Assembly (NCBI RefSeq): GCF_000954115.1
Contig: NZ_CP010797.1
Span: 3,162,001-3,226,000 of the forward strand
Source: Rhodococcus sp. B7740
GTDB lineage: Bacteria > Actinomycetota > Actinomycetes > Mycobacteriales > Mycobacteriaceae
Direction: 5' to 3'
Length of the DNA stretch: 64,000 bases
Positions 1 to 9,802 of the stretch are shown here, in pieces. The notes beneath the pieces were generated by a model. That model saw only the letters and a program-made list of their open reading frames with translations, was not told the DNA's origin and did not search any database. Position numbers and translations under genes: made by a program. Within the stretch, counting starts at the first letter, position 1. Each line of letters starts with the position of its first letter.

Positions 1-31
1 TTCGAGTACGGACCGACACGATGGGTAGCTC

Positions 32-94
32 ATGAAGACCGATGTTTCTGTGTTGCAGCCGGGTTCACTGCTCCATGACGCGGCGGCAGCATGA
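32..94 (+). CDS. possible 20-codon ORF coupled to flanking genes
   Basis: A short frame reading MKTDVSVLQPGSLLHDAAAA begins with ATG at 32 and ends with TGA at 92-94. Its first four bases form ATGA with the stop (33-35) of a frame entering from the left edge, and its last bases form ATGA with the start of the glycosyltransferase at 91. Such ATGA overlaps join nearly all genes of the operon that follows, so this may be a real coupled mini-gene, or the remnant of a longer one. The incoming frame (3-35, ending in MGSS) would then be the tail of the previous operon gene. No family is recognised and coincidence is quite possible. Confidence 0.25.
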   Translation: MKTDVSVLQPGSLLHDAAAA

Positions 95-1220
95 CCGACC
101 GCCTCCGCGTGGCCATTGCGCACGACTACCTCACCCAGCGCGGTGGTGCCGAGAAGGTCGTCCTGGCCATGGCCCGCGCCTTCCCCGACGCACCCATCTA
201 CACCACGCTCTTCGAGCCGTCGACGACGTTCCCGGAGTTCTCCGATCTCGACGTACGCCCGTCGTCCTTGAACCGAATCGGTTTCCTACGCAAGAACCAC
301 CGTGCCGCGCTTCCGTTGCTGCCCTTCGCATCCTCCTCGATCGAGATCGATGCCGACGTGGTGCTCACCAGTACCAGCGGTTGGGCACACGGCTTTCACA
401 CCTCGGGACGCAAACTCGTCTACTGCTATTCACCTGCGCGTTGGTTGTACGAATCGCAGATGTACCTGGGGGAAAGTCGCAGCCCCGTCAAACGTGTTGC
501 CCTCAAGACGCTTTCGTACCCGCTTCGCCAGTGGGATCGACGGGCGGCCCTCTCGGCAGACCGTTACCTCGCCATCTCCACGGTGGTGCAACAGCGCATC
601 AGCGACGCGTACGGCATCTCGTCGACCGTCGTACCCGCACCGTTCACCGTCGAGACAGCGCCGGCCGAATCGATACCCGACGCCGCCGCGTGGCTGGGCG
701 CAGACGGCTACTACCTGTGCATCTCCCGCCTGCTTCCGTACAAGAACGTCGACAAGGTGATGGCGGCCTTCGCCGACACCGATCGCAAGCTGATCGTCGT
801 CGGACGCGGCCCGGAGGCCGATCGACTGCGAAAGCTCAAGTCCGACAACGTCCTCATGCTCAGTGACCTGACCTCGGGACAGATGACCTGGCTCTACCAG
901 GGCTGTAACGGTTTGATCGCCGCGAGCTATGAAGATTACGGATTGACCCCCATCGAAGCGGGTCATCACGGCAAGCCCAGCGCAGTGTTGCGCTGGGGCG
1001 GCTTCCTCGACACCGTCGACGAGGGCGTGACCGGAGTGTACTTCGATGAGCCCCAGCCGGATTCGATCTCCAACGCGATCGACGCCCTGGAACGCACGCA
1101 CTGGGAGCCGTCGAAGATCCAGAACCACATGGAGCAGTTCAGCGAAGAACGCTTCGCAGCCGAGTTGGACGCCGCAGTGACAGACATTCATGCAGGACAT
1201 ATGGAGAGGACGGCGTCGCG

Positions 1221-1224
<4 letters not shown>
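91..1224 (+). CDS. GT4-type glycosyltransferase
   Basis: This 377-residue protein has the two-domain GT-B layout. The N-terminal half opens with an IAHDYLTQRGGAEK loop typical of GT4 enzymes that take nucleotide sugars. The C-terminal half carries the EX7E motif at E281 and E289 (EDYGLTPIE), which contacts the donor sugar. It most likely adds one sugar to a lipid-linked glycan precursor at the cytoplasmic membrane. It is the first full gene of a coupled operon with gmd and a flippase, its TGA overlapping the ATG of gmd. The donor is unknown; the neighbouring gmd makes GDP-mannose or a GDP-deoxysugar plausible. Confidence 0.85.
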
Positions 1225-2212
<988 letters not shown>

Positions 2213-2216
<4 letters not shown>

Positions 2217-3187
2217 ACACCGGGCCCCTCCCGACCGCTCTGATCACCGGAGTGGCGGGCCAGGACGGCAGCTACCTCGCCGAACTTCTGCTCGGCCGCG
2301 GCTGGACAGTGCACGGCGTCGCCAAGCCTGGCGGGACCCACCACTCGGTGAACCCCCTCATCGAACAGCACGAGACCAACCTGAGCGACCACCGAGCCGC
2401 ACAGGAATTGGTCACCGAAACAGACCCCGACTACGTCTTTCACCTCGCCGGGATCTCCTCGGTGTGGCGGTCGTGGAACGACCCGGTACTGACCACCAGG
2501 GTCAACGGCGTCTCTGCAGCAGCACTGCTCGATGCCTGCTTCACCCACCAGGAGGCGTCGGGAAAGCGGATCGTGATGATCAACGCATCCAGTGCCGAGA
2601 TCTTCGCCGGATCCGGCGTCTCGCTGCAGAGCGAGGCGACTCGAATTGCACCCACGTCGCCCTACGGTGCATCGAAGGCGCTCAGTCACCACATGGTCGA
2701 TGTCTATCGATCACGAGGACTCGAAGCCACCAATGCCATTCTCTACAACCACGAGTCACCGCGGCGACCGGAATCCTTCGTCACTCGGAAGATCAGCAAG
2801 GCCGCCGTCGCTATTTCGCGAGGGAACCAGAGCACGCTCGAACTAGGCAACCTCACGGCGGTACGCGATTGGGGCTGGGCTCCGGACTACGTGGACGCGA
2901 TGGTGGCGATGGCCGAGTACGGAAAGGGTGACGACTTCGTGGTCGCCACCGGACAGGCTCACAGTGTCGCCGACTTCGTGGCCGCCGCCTTCGCAGCCGT
3001 AGGTATCGAGAACTGGCGTGACTACGTGCGCAGCGATTCCGAGATGCTCAGGCCCGCCGACTCGGCAAGAATGGTCGGTGACGCCGCCAAAGCCCGTGAT
3101 CTGTTGGGCTGGGCACCGACGAAGGATTTCGACCAGATCGTCGACGCGATGGTCCAATTCGACATGACCGAGGAGATGGCAGCATGA
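2213..3187 (+). CDS. second Gmd-like SDR (GDP-sugar dehydratase or reductase)
   Basis: This 324-residue extended SDR is clearly related to the upstream Gmd. It has G13xxG16QDG19 for NADP binding, E129 in SSAEIF, Y151-x3-K155, and the same HESPRR and RDWGWAPDYVDAM stretches. A GTG start overlaps the gmd stop (GTGA). A tandem partner of Gmd usually reduces or epimerises the 4-keto-6-deoxy product, giving for example GDP-D-rhamnose. However, this copy keeps the dehydratase-type glutamate, so it may be a second dehydratase, or one that has drifted towards 4-reduction. Sequence alone does not settle this. Confidence 0.8.
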
Positions 3188-3801
3188 CAGCGGTGGAACG
3201 GCCTGTGGGCGAAGCGGAGCCCGAGATCTACGACGTGTCGAACTACAAGATGCAGGACATCACGTTCAAGCGGAAGCTGCGCAACCGCATCGGCACCCTC
3301 GGCTTCAACATGATCGTCACCTTCATCCCGTCGCACTGGATTCGGCAGAACTTCCTGCGTGCGTTCGGGGCGACGATCGGCAAGGACGTCTCGATCTTCC
3401 GCGGCACCACCGTCCTCGACCCCGAGGGCCTGACCATCGGCGACGCCTGCTCCATCGGTTTCCGCTGCATGCTCGACGCCCGCGGCGGAATCACGATCGG
3501 CAGCAACGTCGTCATCGCCAGCGATACACACATCATCGCCGGCTACCACGATCACAACTCACCGGAATTCACTCCGATCCTCGAACCCTGCGTCATCAAT
3601 GACTACGTCTGGATCGCCAGCCGCAGTACCCTTCTCAGCGGGGTGACCCTCGGTCGCGGCGCCGTCGTCGGTGGTTGCTCGATGGTGCGCGGAGACGTCG
3701 GCGAACTCGAAGTGGTTGCCGGAGTGCCCGCGAAGGTGCGAGCGATGCGTGACCCGAAGGCACTGGCCTACCGCCCCAAGTATCGGCCGCTGTTCTACTG
3801 A
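3184..3801 (+). CDS. hexapeptide-repeat acyltransferase
   Basis: The protein (205 aa) folds as a left-handed beta-helix. Imperfect [LIV]GxxxxI hexapeptide units run from about residue 60 to 180, including IGKDVSI, IGDACSIG, IGSNVVIASD and LGRGAVVGG. The pattern and the IIAGYHDH stretch match the maltose/galactoside O-acetyltransferase (WbbJ/LacA) group, which transfers acetyl from acetyl-CoA to a sugar hydroxyl. In this operon it probably acetylates the glycan repeat unit or an intermediate. It is coupled by ATGA to the gene before and TGATG to the glycosyltransferase after. The acyl donor is assumed from the family. Confidence 0.85.
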   Translation: MTAVERPVGEAEPEIYDVSNYKMQDITFKRKLRNRIGTLGFNMIVTFIPSHWIRQNFLRAFGATIGKDVSIFRGTTVLDPEGLTIGDACSIGFRCMLDARGGITIGSNVVIASDTHIIAGYHDHNSPEFTPILEPCVINDYVWIASRSTLLSGVTLGRGAVVGGCSMVRGDVGELEVVAGVPAKVRAMRDPKALAYRPKYRPLFY

Positions 3802-4868
3802 TGATCCTGCGTGACTGCCGACTCGTCTACGTCGCCCCCCGATCCGGGGTCGGCGGCGTGGGCGACTACGCCGACGACTTCGCCGACGCCGTGCGGCCAC
3901 ACTTCGCCGAGGTGATCGAGTACCGCCACGACGGACCCGGATCTCACTCGGTGCGCGATATCGTGCGACACCGCAAAGCGATTCAGGAGCTCGTCGACGC
4001 CGATCCGGGCCGTGTCATCGTTCACTGCGAACTCAGCGGCGGCTCGGTGATGCCGTTCTGGGCCACAGCTCGGCTCACCGGGAACCCGATGGTGACCGCG
4101 ACGGTGCACGACCCACCCGGAATCGTCTGGTGGCCCGCCCGCACCAAGTTCCTCGCGGGAAAGAAGGTCCTCAATCACGGCCTGCACTACCCACTTCGAG
4201 CGGCCTGGCGTCGCCTCGAACGCTCCGTGGTGGGCAGCCGGACGCTGTTCGCGCTCACCCGTTCCGGTGCCGACTCCCTCGAGCGCAGCTACCCCGAAGT
4301 GACGGCCGAGGCCGTGATGCACTTCGTTCCCGAGCGCCCCGACATCACCCCCGCCGAGGATCGCCCCCTGGCCGTCGGCCTGTTCGGATTCGTCTACCGC
4401 GGAAAAGGATTCGACCAGCTCCAGCAGCTCCGCGATCGTGTGCCGAACGACATCGCCATTCGCATCGCCGGCCGCGGAACCGAACTACTCGACCCCGTCG
4501 ACGGCGTCGAGATCCTCGGTGAGGTCAACGGACCGGACGAGGACGCCTTCTTCGATTCCATCCGTGCACTCGTGGTGCCCTACGGCAAACGATCCATCTA
4601 CGGTGACGCCTTCCCCGCCTCCGGTTCGGTCAGTCGCGCCATCGCTTATCAGACCCCGGTGGTGTGCCTTCAGGAAGGCGCACTGTCCGAAACCGACGGC
4701 GGTGCACTGGTCGTCGCGGGAGGAACGAACGAGATCGCCGACGCCACCGCAGCCCTGGTCACCGACCGGGCGGCACTGACGAGGCTGCGCCGAGAAGTGG
4801 AGACTCTGCGGCGCGCCAACTCCCCCGACATGGTGGCTCAGAACTTCGTGGCTGTGTGGTCCAAATGA
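3801..4868 (+). CDS. GT-B glycosyltransferase
   Basis: A 355-residue glycosyltransferase that starts inside the stop of the acyltransferase (TGATG). The N-terminal half has a Rossmann-like core with the glycine-rich acceptor loop RSGVGGVGDYADDF. The C-terminal half has LFGFVYRGKGFDQL and a GSVSRAIAYQTPVVC helix where the donor nucleotide normally binds. It is a distant GT4-type member rather than a close match to a characterised enzyme. Its place between an acetyltransferase and the flippase indicates that it extends the lipid-linked oligosaccharide in the cytoplasm. Donor and acceptor cannot be told from sequence. Confidence 0.78.
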   Translation: MILRDCRLVYVAPRSGVGGVGDYADDFADAVRPHFAEVIEYRHDGPGSHSVRDIVRHRKAIQELVDADPGRVIVHCELSGGSVMPFWATARLTGNPMVTATVHDPPGIVWWPARTKFLAGKKVLNHGLHYPLRAAWRRLERSVVGSRTLFALTRSGADSLERSYPEVTAEAVMHFVPERPDITPAEDRPLAVGLFGFVYRGKGFDQLQQLRDRVPNDIAIRIAGRGTELLDPVDGVEILGEVNGPDEDAFFDSIRALVVPYGKRSIYGDAFPASGSVSRAIAYQTPVVCLQEGALSETDGGALVVAGGTNEIADATAALVTDRAALTRLRREVETLRRANSPDMVAQNFVAVWSK

Positions 4869-4898
4869 TGCGGTGGTTTCGATGATGCGGTGGTGCGA

Positions 4899-6059
4899 AT
4901 GAACGGCAACCTGATCAAGGCCGGGATCGCGGCCCTGTGGACCTACGGCGGCCGCGGCATCGGCCTGCTGTGGACCGTCGCGCTGATCGCCAAGCTGGGG
5001 ATCAGCGATTACGGCCAGTACGCGATGGCCTTCGCCCTCGCCGCGATTCTGGCTGCGCCACTGGATCATCCGTTCACCGTGCGCTCGATTCGCGTGACCG
5101 AACGCGATTTCCTGGGCGAGCGCACTACCCGCGTACTCGTCGGTGCCGTGCTCGTCGTCGCTGGGCTGTGTCTGGTACAGGTCAGTTACATCGCCTGGTT
5201 CGCCCTCGTCATCGGCGGTGGTGAGCTGGTCTTCAACGCATACAAGAGCAGGGCACTGCGCGACGGCCGTCCCGACCTCACACAACGACTGGACACCACG
5301 AGGCAGGCAACGTCCATCGCGCTGGCGACGGCGTACTTGTTCGCCGTTCCCGACCCCACGTTGACAGTCGCCAGCCTGCTCTACGCCGCACCGTATTTCG
5401 TGATCGCACTGCTCGCAGCCCTGCAGGCCCGGGTCGCCGCGCCGCGCGTTCCCGGCTCGTGGCGCGAGATGTCGATGCTGTTCTCGGAGAACCTCGCCAA
5501 CGCGGTCTACATCCAAGGCGACGTGCTGCTGCTCGGCTTCCTCACCGATTCCACCATCGCCGGCTACTACTCCGTTGCCGCGGTGACCGCCTGGGCGGTG
5601 GCCTTCATCGGACAGGCCTTCGGCAACACATTCCACGAAAAGCTGCGTGCAGCAGACGGACTCGTGAGCGCCGGACCGGCCTTGAAGCACACCGCGGCTC
5701 TCGGCACCGCAGCGGGCTCACTGCTGCTGGTGGCCGGCCTCCTGCTCTTCTTCACGCCCGCGTCGGATCAGATCGCGGGTGCCCTGGTGGTGATGTCGCT
5801 GTTCGTGGTGATGCGGGTGATGAATCACGTGTTCACCACCGTGCTCTACCTCCAGCACCGCGACCGCACGCGAGTGCTGGCGGCCGCAACCCTGGCACCG
5901 CTGAAAATGGTCCTCGTCCTGTGTCTGTTCCCGTTCGGTGCCGTCGGCGCAGCCGTCGCCTCGGTGATCACCGACGCCGTACTGCTCGTCTGGTTCATGC
6001 GCGCCCTGTACCGCACTGCGGTGAAAGACAAATCGGTGAAAGAAGAGGTGCCGCAATGA
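4899..6059 (+). CDS. Wzx-type polysaccharide flippase
   Basis: About twelve hydrophobic segments run through 386 residues, with few charged residues inside them, as in the oligosaccharide flippase (MOP superfamily) proteins. Such proteins turn lipid-linked repeat units from the inner to the outer face of the membrane. I chose ATG 4899, which has a GGTGG eight bases upstream; an in-frame GTG at 4890 would add three residues. It is the only transporter in the operon, so it should export whatever the surrounding glycosyltransferases build. No Wzy polymerase or Wzz chain regulator is visible in the window. Confidence 0.82.
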   Translation: MNGNLIKAGIAALWTYGGRGIGLLWTVALIAKLGISDYGQYAMAFALAAILAAPLDHPFTVRSIRVTERDFLGERTTRVLVGAVLVVAGLCLVQVSYIAWFALVIGGGELVFNAYKSRALRDGRPDLTQRLDTTRQATSIALATAYLFAVPDPTLTVASLLYAAPYFVIALLAALQARVAAPRVPGSWREMSMLFSENLANAVYIQGDVLLLGFLTDSTIAGYYSVAAVTAWAVAFIGQAFGNTFHEKLRAADGLVSAGPALKHTAALGTAAGSLLLVAGLLLFFTPASDQIAGALVVMSLFVVMRVMNHVFTTVLYLQHRDRTRVLAAATLAPLKMVLVLCLFPFGAVGAAVASVITDAVLLVWFMRALYRTAVKDKSVKEEVPQ

Positions 6060-7165
6060 GACGCGCGACGTTCCTGCTGTCCAAGGACCCCGTCACCGAA
6101 CACGGCGGCGACATCGCACTGTCCCGTCTGATGATGCAGCTCGCCCGTGAGGCGTTCGAGGTGCGATCGATCTGCCTGTCCAAGGAGACCGACGTCGTCC
6201 CCGACGTGGTGCGTGTCCCCAAGCCGACCGTCGACGTCGCTCTGCTCCTGAAGTCGGTGCGGCCGACGCGCTCGGTGGTACACGGACGCTACGACGTCGA
6301 CGCCTTCCGCGACGCCATCGACACATCCACCTCCGATGTGTATGTGGCCGAACACAGTTACATGGCCGAATCGTTCCTCCGCTCGGCCAAGTTGGGGTCA
6401 CCGTTCGCGATCAACACCGTCAACACCGAATCGCAGGTGTGGAAGGTGACCCGTGGACTGATCGGCCGTATCGAGGCACCCCGCATCCTGCGGGACGAGA
6501 TCCGCGTCGCCCGCGCGGCCCATGCCGTCGGGACCTACGACGCCGACGAGGCCCAGATGTACCGAGACAACGGAGTCCGCGACGCTCGGTGGATCGACCT
6601 CACCCTCGAACCAGCACCGCAACTCGACCTGTCCCAGACCGCGAAGCGCCTGGTGTTCATGGGGACTCGCGATTGGCCACCGAACCAGGAGGCCTTCAAG
6701 ATCGCGCTCGAGTACTGGCCTGCGATCTCGGCGGGAATCGAGGGTGCCGAACTGTGCATCATCGGCGCCAAGGCTCCCGGTGCCAAGGATCCCGTCTACC
6801 CCGCCGGCGTTCGCGATCTCGGCTTCGTCGACGATCTGCAGGAATTCCTCGGCACCTGCCGGGCACTGATCGCCCCGGTCGCCACCGGCGGCGGCGTGCG
6901 CGTCAAGATCCTCGACGCAGCCAGCAAGGGACTCCCCGTCGTCGGTACCTCGGCGGCCGTCGGATCACTGGATTCGATCTTCGAGCTGCCCACGTTCGAC
7001 GACAAGGAGCAGTTCGTCGCCGAATGCCGCCGCTACCTGCTCGACCGCACCGCCGCCGTCAAAGCAGGGGAGCGAATCTACGAGCTGAACACCGCGCGGT
7101 GGAACGACCGTGTGCCCCATTCGACCGTCGAAGCACTGATCAGCGCCCCGTTGACGAGCACTTAG
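6056..7165 (+). CDS. GT4-like glycosyltransferase
   Basis: The gene starts at the ATG that overlaps the flippase stop (ATGA at 6056-6059), giving 369 residues; the frame stays open far upstream but only as an overlap with the flippase. The protein has the GT-B pattern: a short N-terminal domain with an MMQLAREAFEV helix, then a C-terminal domain containing FMGTRDWPPNQEAF, ELCIIGAKAPG and VATGGGVRVKILDAASKGLPVVGTS. This last stretch is the donor-binding region of GT4 and TIGR03087-like transferases. It is probably the last sugar-adding enzyme of the operon. Confidence 0.82.
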   Translation: MRRATFLLSKDPVTEHGGDIALSRLMMQLAREAFEVRSICLSKETDVVPDVVRVPKPTVDVALLLKSVRPTRSVVHGRYDVDAFRDAIDTSTSDVYVAEHSYMAESFLRSAKLGSPFAINTVNTESQVWKVTRGLIGRIEAPRILRDEIRVARAAHAVGTYDADEAQMYRDNGVRDARWIDLTLEPAPQLDLSQTAKRLVFMGTRDWPPNQEAFKIALEYWPAISAGIEGAELCIIGAKAPGAKDPVYPAGVRDLGFVDDLQEFLGTCRALIAPVATGGGVRVKILDAASKGLPVVGTSAAVGSLDSIFELPTFDDKEQFVAECRRYLLDRTAAVKAGERIYELNTARWNDRVPHSTVEALISAPLTST

Positions 7166-7166
7166 G

Positions 7167-8201
7167 ATGACCGCCATGACCTTCCGCTCACGCCTGCTCA
7201 CCGTTGCCGCAGCCGCCGCGATCGCTGTCGGACTCTCCTCGCCCGTCGCGCACGCGGCCCCGGCCGACCTGGGCTTCACCGGTGGCGCACCGTTTCTGAC
7301 GCTCGACGACGCCACGCTGAACAACGAACTCGGTGCCGGACGCGACATCGGTGCCTCGTGGGTGCGGGTGGTCGTGAACTGGGCCGCGATCGAGTCGGCC
7401 CCTGGAGTCTTCGACTGGGGCAACACCGATCGCGTGATCAATGCCGCGAGAGCGCAGGGCTATTCGGTACTGGCCGTGCTGGGCGGAACCCCCGGATGGG
7501 CGCAGGGCGGCATCGCCTCACCACTGCCCGGCGCAGTTCCGCTCGATCCCAACACCTTCGGCGCATTCGCCGGCGCAGCCGCTGCGCACCTCGGTGATCG
7601 CGTGGACCACTACGAGGTGTGGAACGAGCCCAACATCCCCACCTTCTTCGCACCCGTCGATGCAGTCCGCTACACGAACATGCTGCGCGCGGCCTACCCC
7701 GCAATCCACAACGCCGACGCCGGAGCCACCGTGCTGAGCGCCGGACTGGCGACCACCATCAACGCCGGAGCCTGGACCGTCGCGCCGGTGACCTTCCTGC
7801 AGCAGATGTACGCCGCCGGAGCAGCCGGCTTCATGGACGCCGTCGCCATGCACCCCTACACCTTCCCCTTCACCGTCGAGAACGACCCCAACGGCCAATG
7901 GGCACAGGTGGATCAGGCCTACGGCACGATGGCGGCCAACGGAGACGGCGGCAAGAAGATCTGGATCACCGAGCTCGGCGCACCCACCGGCACCGGCGCG
8001 GGAGCTGTTCCCGAGGATCTGCAGGCCGCCATCATCGGCTCGAGCCTGGCCAAGGCGTCGTCGCTCCCCTACGTCGGCCCGGTGTTCGTGCACTCCCTGC
8101 GGGACTCGGGAACCAACCTCGCCGACACCGAACAGAACTACGGACTGCTGCGCAGCGACTTCAGCGCCAAGCCGGCCTACGACGTGGTGCGGGGTTCGTA
8201 G
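7167..8201 (+). CDS. secreted TIM-barrel glycoside hydrolase-like protein
   Basis: A Sec signal peptide (basic start, hydrophobic core, AHA-AP cleavage site near residue 29) leads into a (beta/alpha)8 barrel resembling clan GH-A families such as GH39 and GH5. Both catalytic carboxylates are visible: the acid/base E154 in YEVWNEPN and the likely nucleophile E269 in WITELGAPTG. VRVVVNWAAIE and the VAMHPYTFP strand also fit. It begins one base after the previous stop and probably belongs to the glycan operon, where it could trim or release the exported polymer. Its 344 residues are compact, with no binding module. The substrate is unknown. Confidence 0.8.
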   Translation: MTAMTFRSRLLTVAAAAAIAVGLSSPVAHAAPADLGFTGGAPFLTLDDATLNNELGAGRDIGASWVRVVVNWAAIESAPGVFDWGNTDRVINAARAQGYSVLAVLGGTPGWAQGGIASPLPGAVPLDPNTFGAFAGAAAAHLGDRVDHYEVWNEPNIPTFFAPVDAVRYTNMLRAAYPAIHNADAGATVLSAGLATTINAGAWTVAPVTFLQQMYAAGAAGFMDAVAMHPYTFPFTVENDPNGQWAQVDQAYGTMAANGDGGKKIWITELGAPTGTGAGAVPEDLQAAIIGSSLAKASSLPYVGPVFVHSLRDSGTNLADTEQNYGLLRSDFSAKPAYDVVRGS

Positions 8202-8208
8202 CGGAAGA

Positions 8209-8877
8209 TCAGTCTTCTGCGGTCGCGCTGTGACAGCCGGCTCGAATGTGTGCACGCATGATGGCCTCCACCCACTCGGCGTCCTCGCATTCCAACGCGT
8301 CGACGATCTCGAGGTGATGTGCTGCGCTGCGCGAGATCTCCTTGGCGTTGTACTTTCGAAAAGTTCGTGCTGCAACAAGAGGTTTCAGCAACGCGATGGC
8401 CATCTCCGCCATTCGCGCGTTCGGGCACTTCGACAGCACGGCAGTGTGGAAGGCGTTGTTCAGACGCGCGATCTCCGGCAGGTCCTCGGCCTCGACGACG
8501 ATGTCGTGCATCCGCTGCGCCGTACGACGTAGCTCCGCCAGCTCCTCGACCGAGAAATGGCCCGTGGCAAGCTTGGCGGCGTGCGGTTCCAGGAGCGACC
8601 GGGACGAGTAGATCGCCTCGACCGTCTCGCGGGTGAACTCCGTGACCCTGGCCCCCTTGTTCTTCTCCACCGTGACCACGCCCGTGGTGGCCAGAGTGAG
8701 AAGCGCTTCACGCACCGGAGTCCGGCTGACGCCGAGCCGCCCGGCGAGTTCGGCCTCGTTCAGCTTCTCGCCCGGGCTGTAGAGACCCGAGACGAGCAGG
8801 TCCAGGATCTTGTCGCTCAGCTCGGACACTGTGTGTGCCCGGCCGTCGGAGGTGTTCTCACACGGGCCATTGTGCAT
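8209..8877 (-). CDS. GntR/FadR-family regulator of the hydroxy-acid cassette
   Basis: The 222-residue protein has an N-terminal winged helix (about 18-80, with LNEAELAGRLGVSRTPVREAL as the recognition region) and an all-helical FCD effector domain. Histidines and acidic residues that often bind a metal and an organic acid lie in LNNAFHTAVLS and AAHHLEIVDAL. The chosen ATG overlaps the last 20 bases of the lyase gene; an in-frame GTG (VSELSDK) 16 codons later is the alternative. As the last gene of the lyase/CoA-transferase operon it probably represses that operon and the divergent transporter through the TTGCATRCAATCA sites at 11060-11134. Confidence 0.87.
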   Translation of the reverse strand: MHNGPCENTSDGRAHTVSELSDKILDLLVSGLYSPGEKLNEAELAGRLGVSRTPVREALLTLATTGVVTVEKNKGARVTEFTRETVEAIYSSRSLLEPHAAKLATGHFSVEELAELRRTAQRMHDIVVEAEDLPEIARLNNAFHTAVLSKCPNARMAEMAIALLKPLVAARTFRKYNAKEISRSAAHHLEIVDALECEDAEWVEAIMRAHIRAGCHSATAED

Positions 8878-9802
8878 CAGCGAGCTGTTGCCTGGTGCCA
8901 CCTCGGGAGACGAACGAGTACGACGGCGTTCCGGTGAACCTCTCACCGGCCCGCACCATTGCCAGATAGGCATCGAGGTCGATGCCCGTCTCGATCCCGA
9001 GCGAATCCAACAGCGCCACCACGTCCTCCATGGGGGCGTTGCCGAGAACGGACGGGTCGCCGGGAAACCACATGTCTCCGCCGAGGCCCCCGAAGGACGC
9101 CTCGATCCAATCGGCTCCCGCGGACAGGCTCGCCAACGCGTTGACGGTGCCGAAGCCGTTGCGGTTGTGCAGATGAACCCCCACCGGGATCCCGGGGTGA
9201 CGGCCCTTGACGCGTCGAACACCGTCGTAGAACTCGTTGGGAGTTTCCACCCCGCTCGTGCCCGCCAGGTACAAGGAGTCCGCTCCGGCATCGACCACGC
9301 GCTCGATCACCGCATCGAGTTGGGCAGCGTCGACCGCGCCGCGGCACGGAGCGAAGAAGGCGGTCGCCACCGCCGCGCTGACTTTCTTTCCCGAGCGATG
9401 ACCCTGGTCGACGATCGCAGTGAAATCGTGCAGCAACTGCTCGGGCGTCGAATTCTGGTTCTTCGCGGCCATCTCGCGATCGACCGGGATGATCGCAACG
9501 ATCTCCTCGATCTGGGTATCGCAAGCCCGTTGTGCGCCCCGAACATTGGGTACCAGCGCCTTGTAGTAGACGCCGTCTCGTCGCGGTGCCTGCTCGATGA
9601 TGCGTTCGGCATCGCTGAACTGCGGCAACACTTTCGGGTGCGCGAAGGACGTGATCTCGACGGTCGTCACACCGGAATCGACGATTCCGTGCAGCAGCTC
9701 GAGTTTGTGGTCGGTGTCCACGAACTGCGATACCGCCTGCAGACCGTCTCGAAGGCCGACCTCGACCAATCTCGCGCCCGTGGGCAACCCGTCGAACACC
9801 AT
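8858..9802 (-). CDS. HMG-CoA lyase-family enzyme lacking the usual active-site cysteine
   Basis: This 314-residue TIM-barrel protein belongs to the HMGL-like family, which cleaves 3-hydroxyacyl-CoA to acetyl-CoA and a keto acid. The R18-D19 pair in VGLRDGLQ and the metal ligands H210 and H212 in HLHNRNG are present. The flexible loop that normally reads GLGGCP reads GGLGGDMWF here, so the conserved catalytic cysteine is replaced by D243. It is therefore unlikely to be a standard leucine-pathway HMG-CoA lyase. The R-citramalyl-CoA lyase of Chloroflexus is a known HMGL-related enzyme paired with a class III CoA-transferase, the same pairing as here. It overlaps the CoA-transferase by ATGA. Confidence 0.85.
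   Translation of the reverse strand: MVFDGLPTGARLVEVGLRDGLQAVSQFVDTDHKLELLHGIVDSGVTTVEITSFAHPKVLPQFSDAERIIEQAPRRDGVYYKALVPNVRGAQRACDTQIEEIVAIIPVDREMAAKNQNSTPEQLLHDFTAIVDQGHRSGKKVSAAVATAFFAPCRGAVDAAQLDAVIERVVDAGADSLYLAGTSGVETPNEFYDGVRRVKGRHPGIPVGVHLHNRNGFGTVNALASLSAGADWIEASFGGLGGDMWFPGDPSVLGNAPMEDVVALLDSLGIETGIDLDAYLAMVRAGERFTGTPSYSFVSRGGTRQQLADAQWPV

Noticed and set aside
5459..6055. A 5' extension of the glycosyltransferase at 6056
   Set aside because: The extension overlaps the flippase gene and reads as an arginine-rich shadow. The ATGA junction at 6056 is the standard start in this operon.
8878..9291. An N-terminal extension of the GntR protein at 8209
   Set aside because: It lies inside the lyase gene in another frame. 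The winged helix begins soon after the start at 8877.
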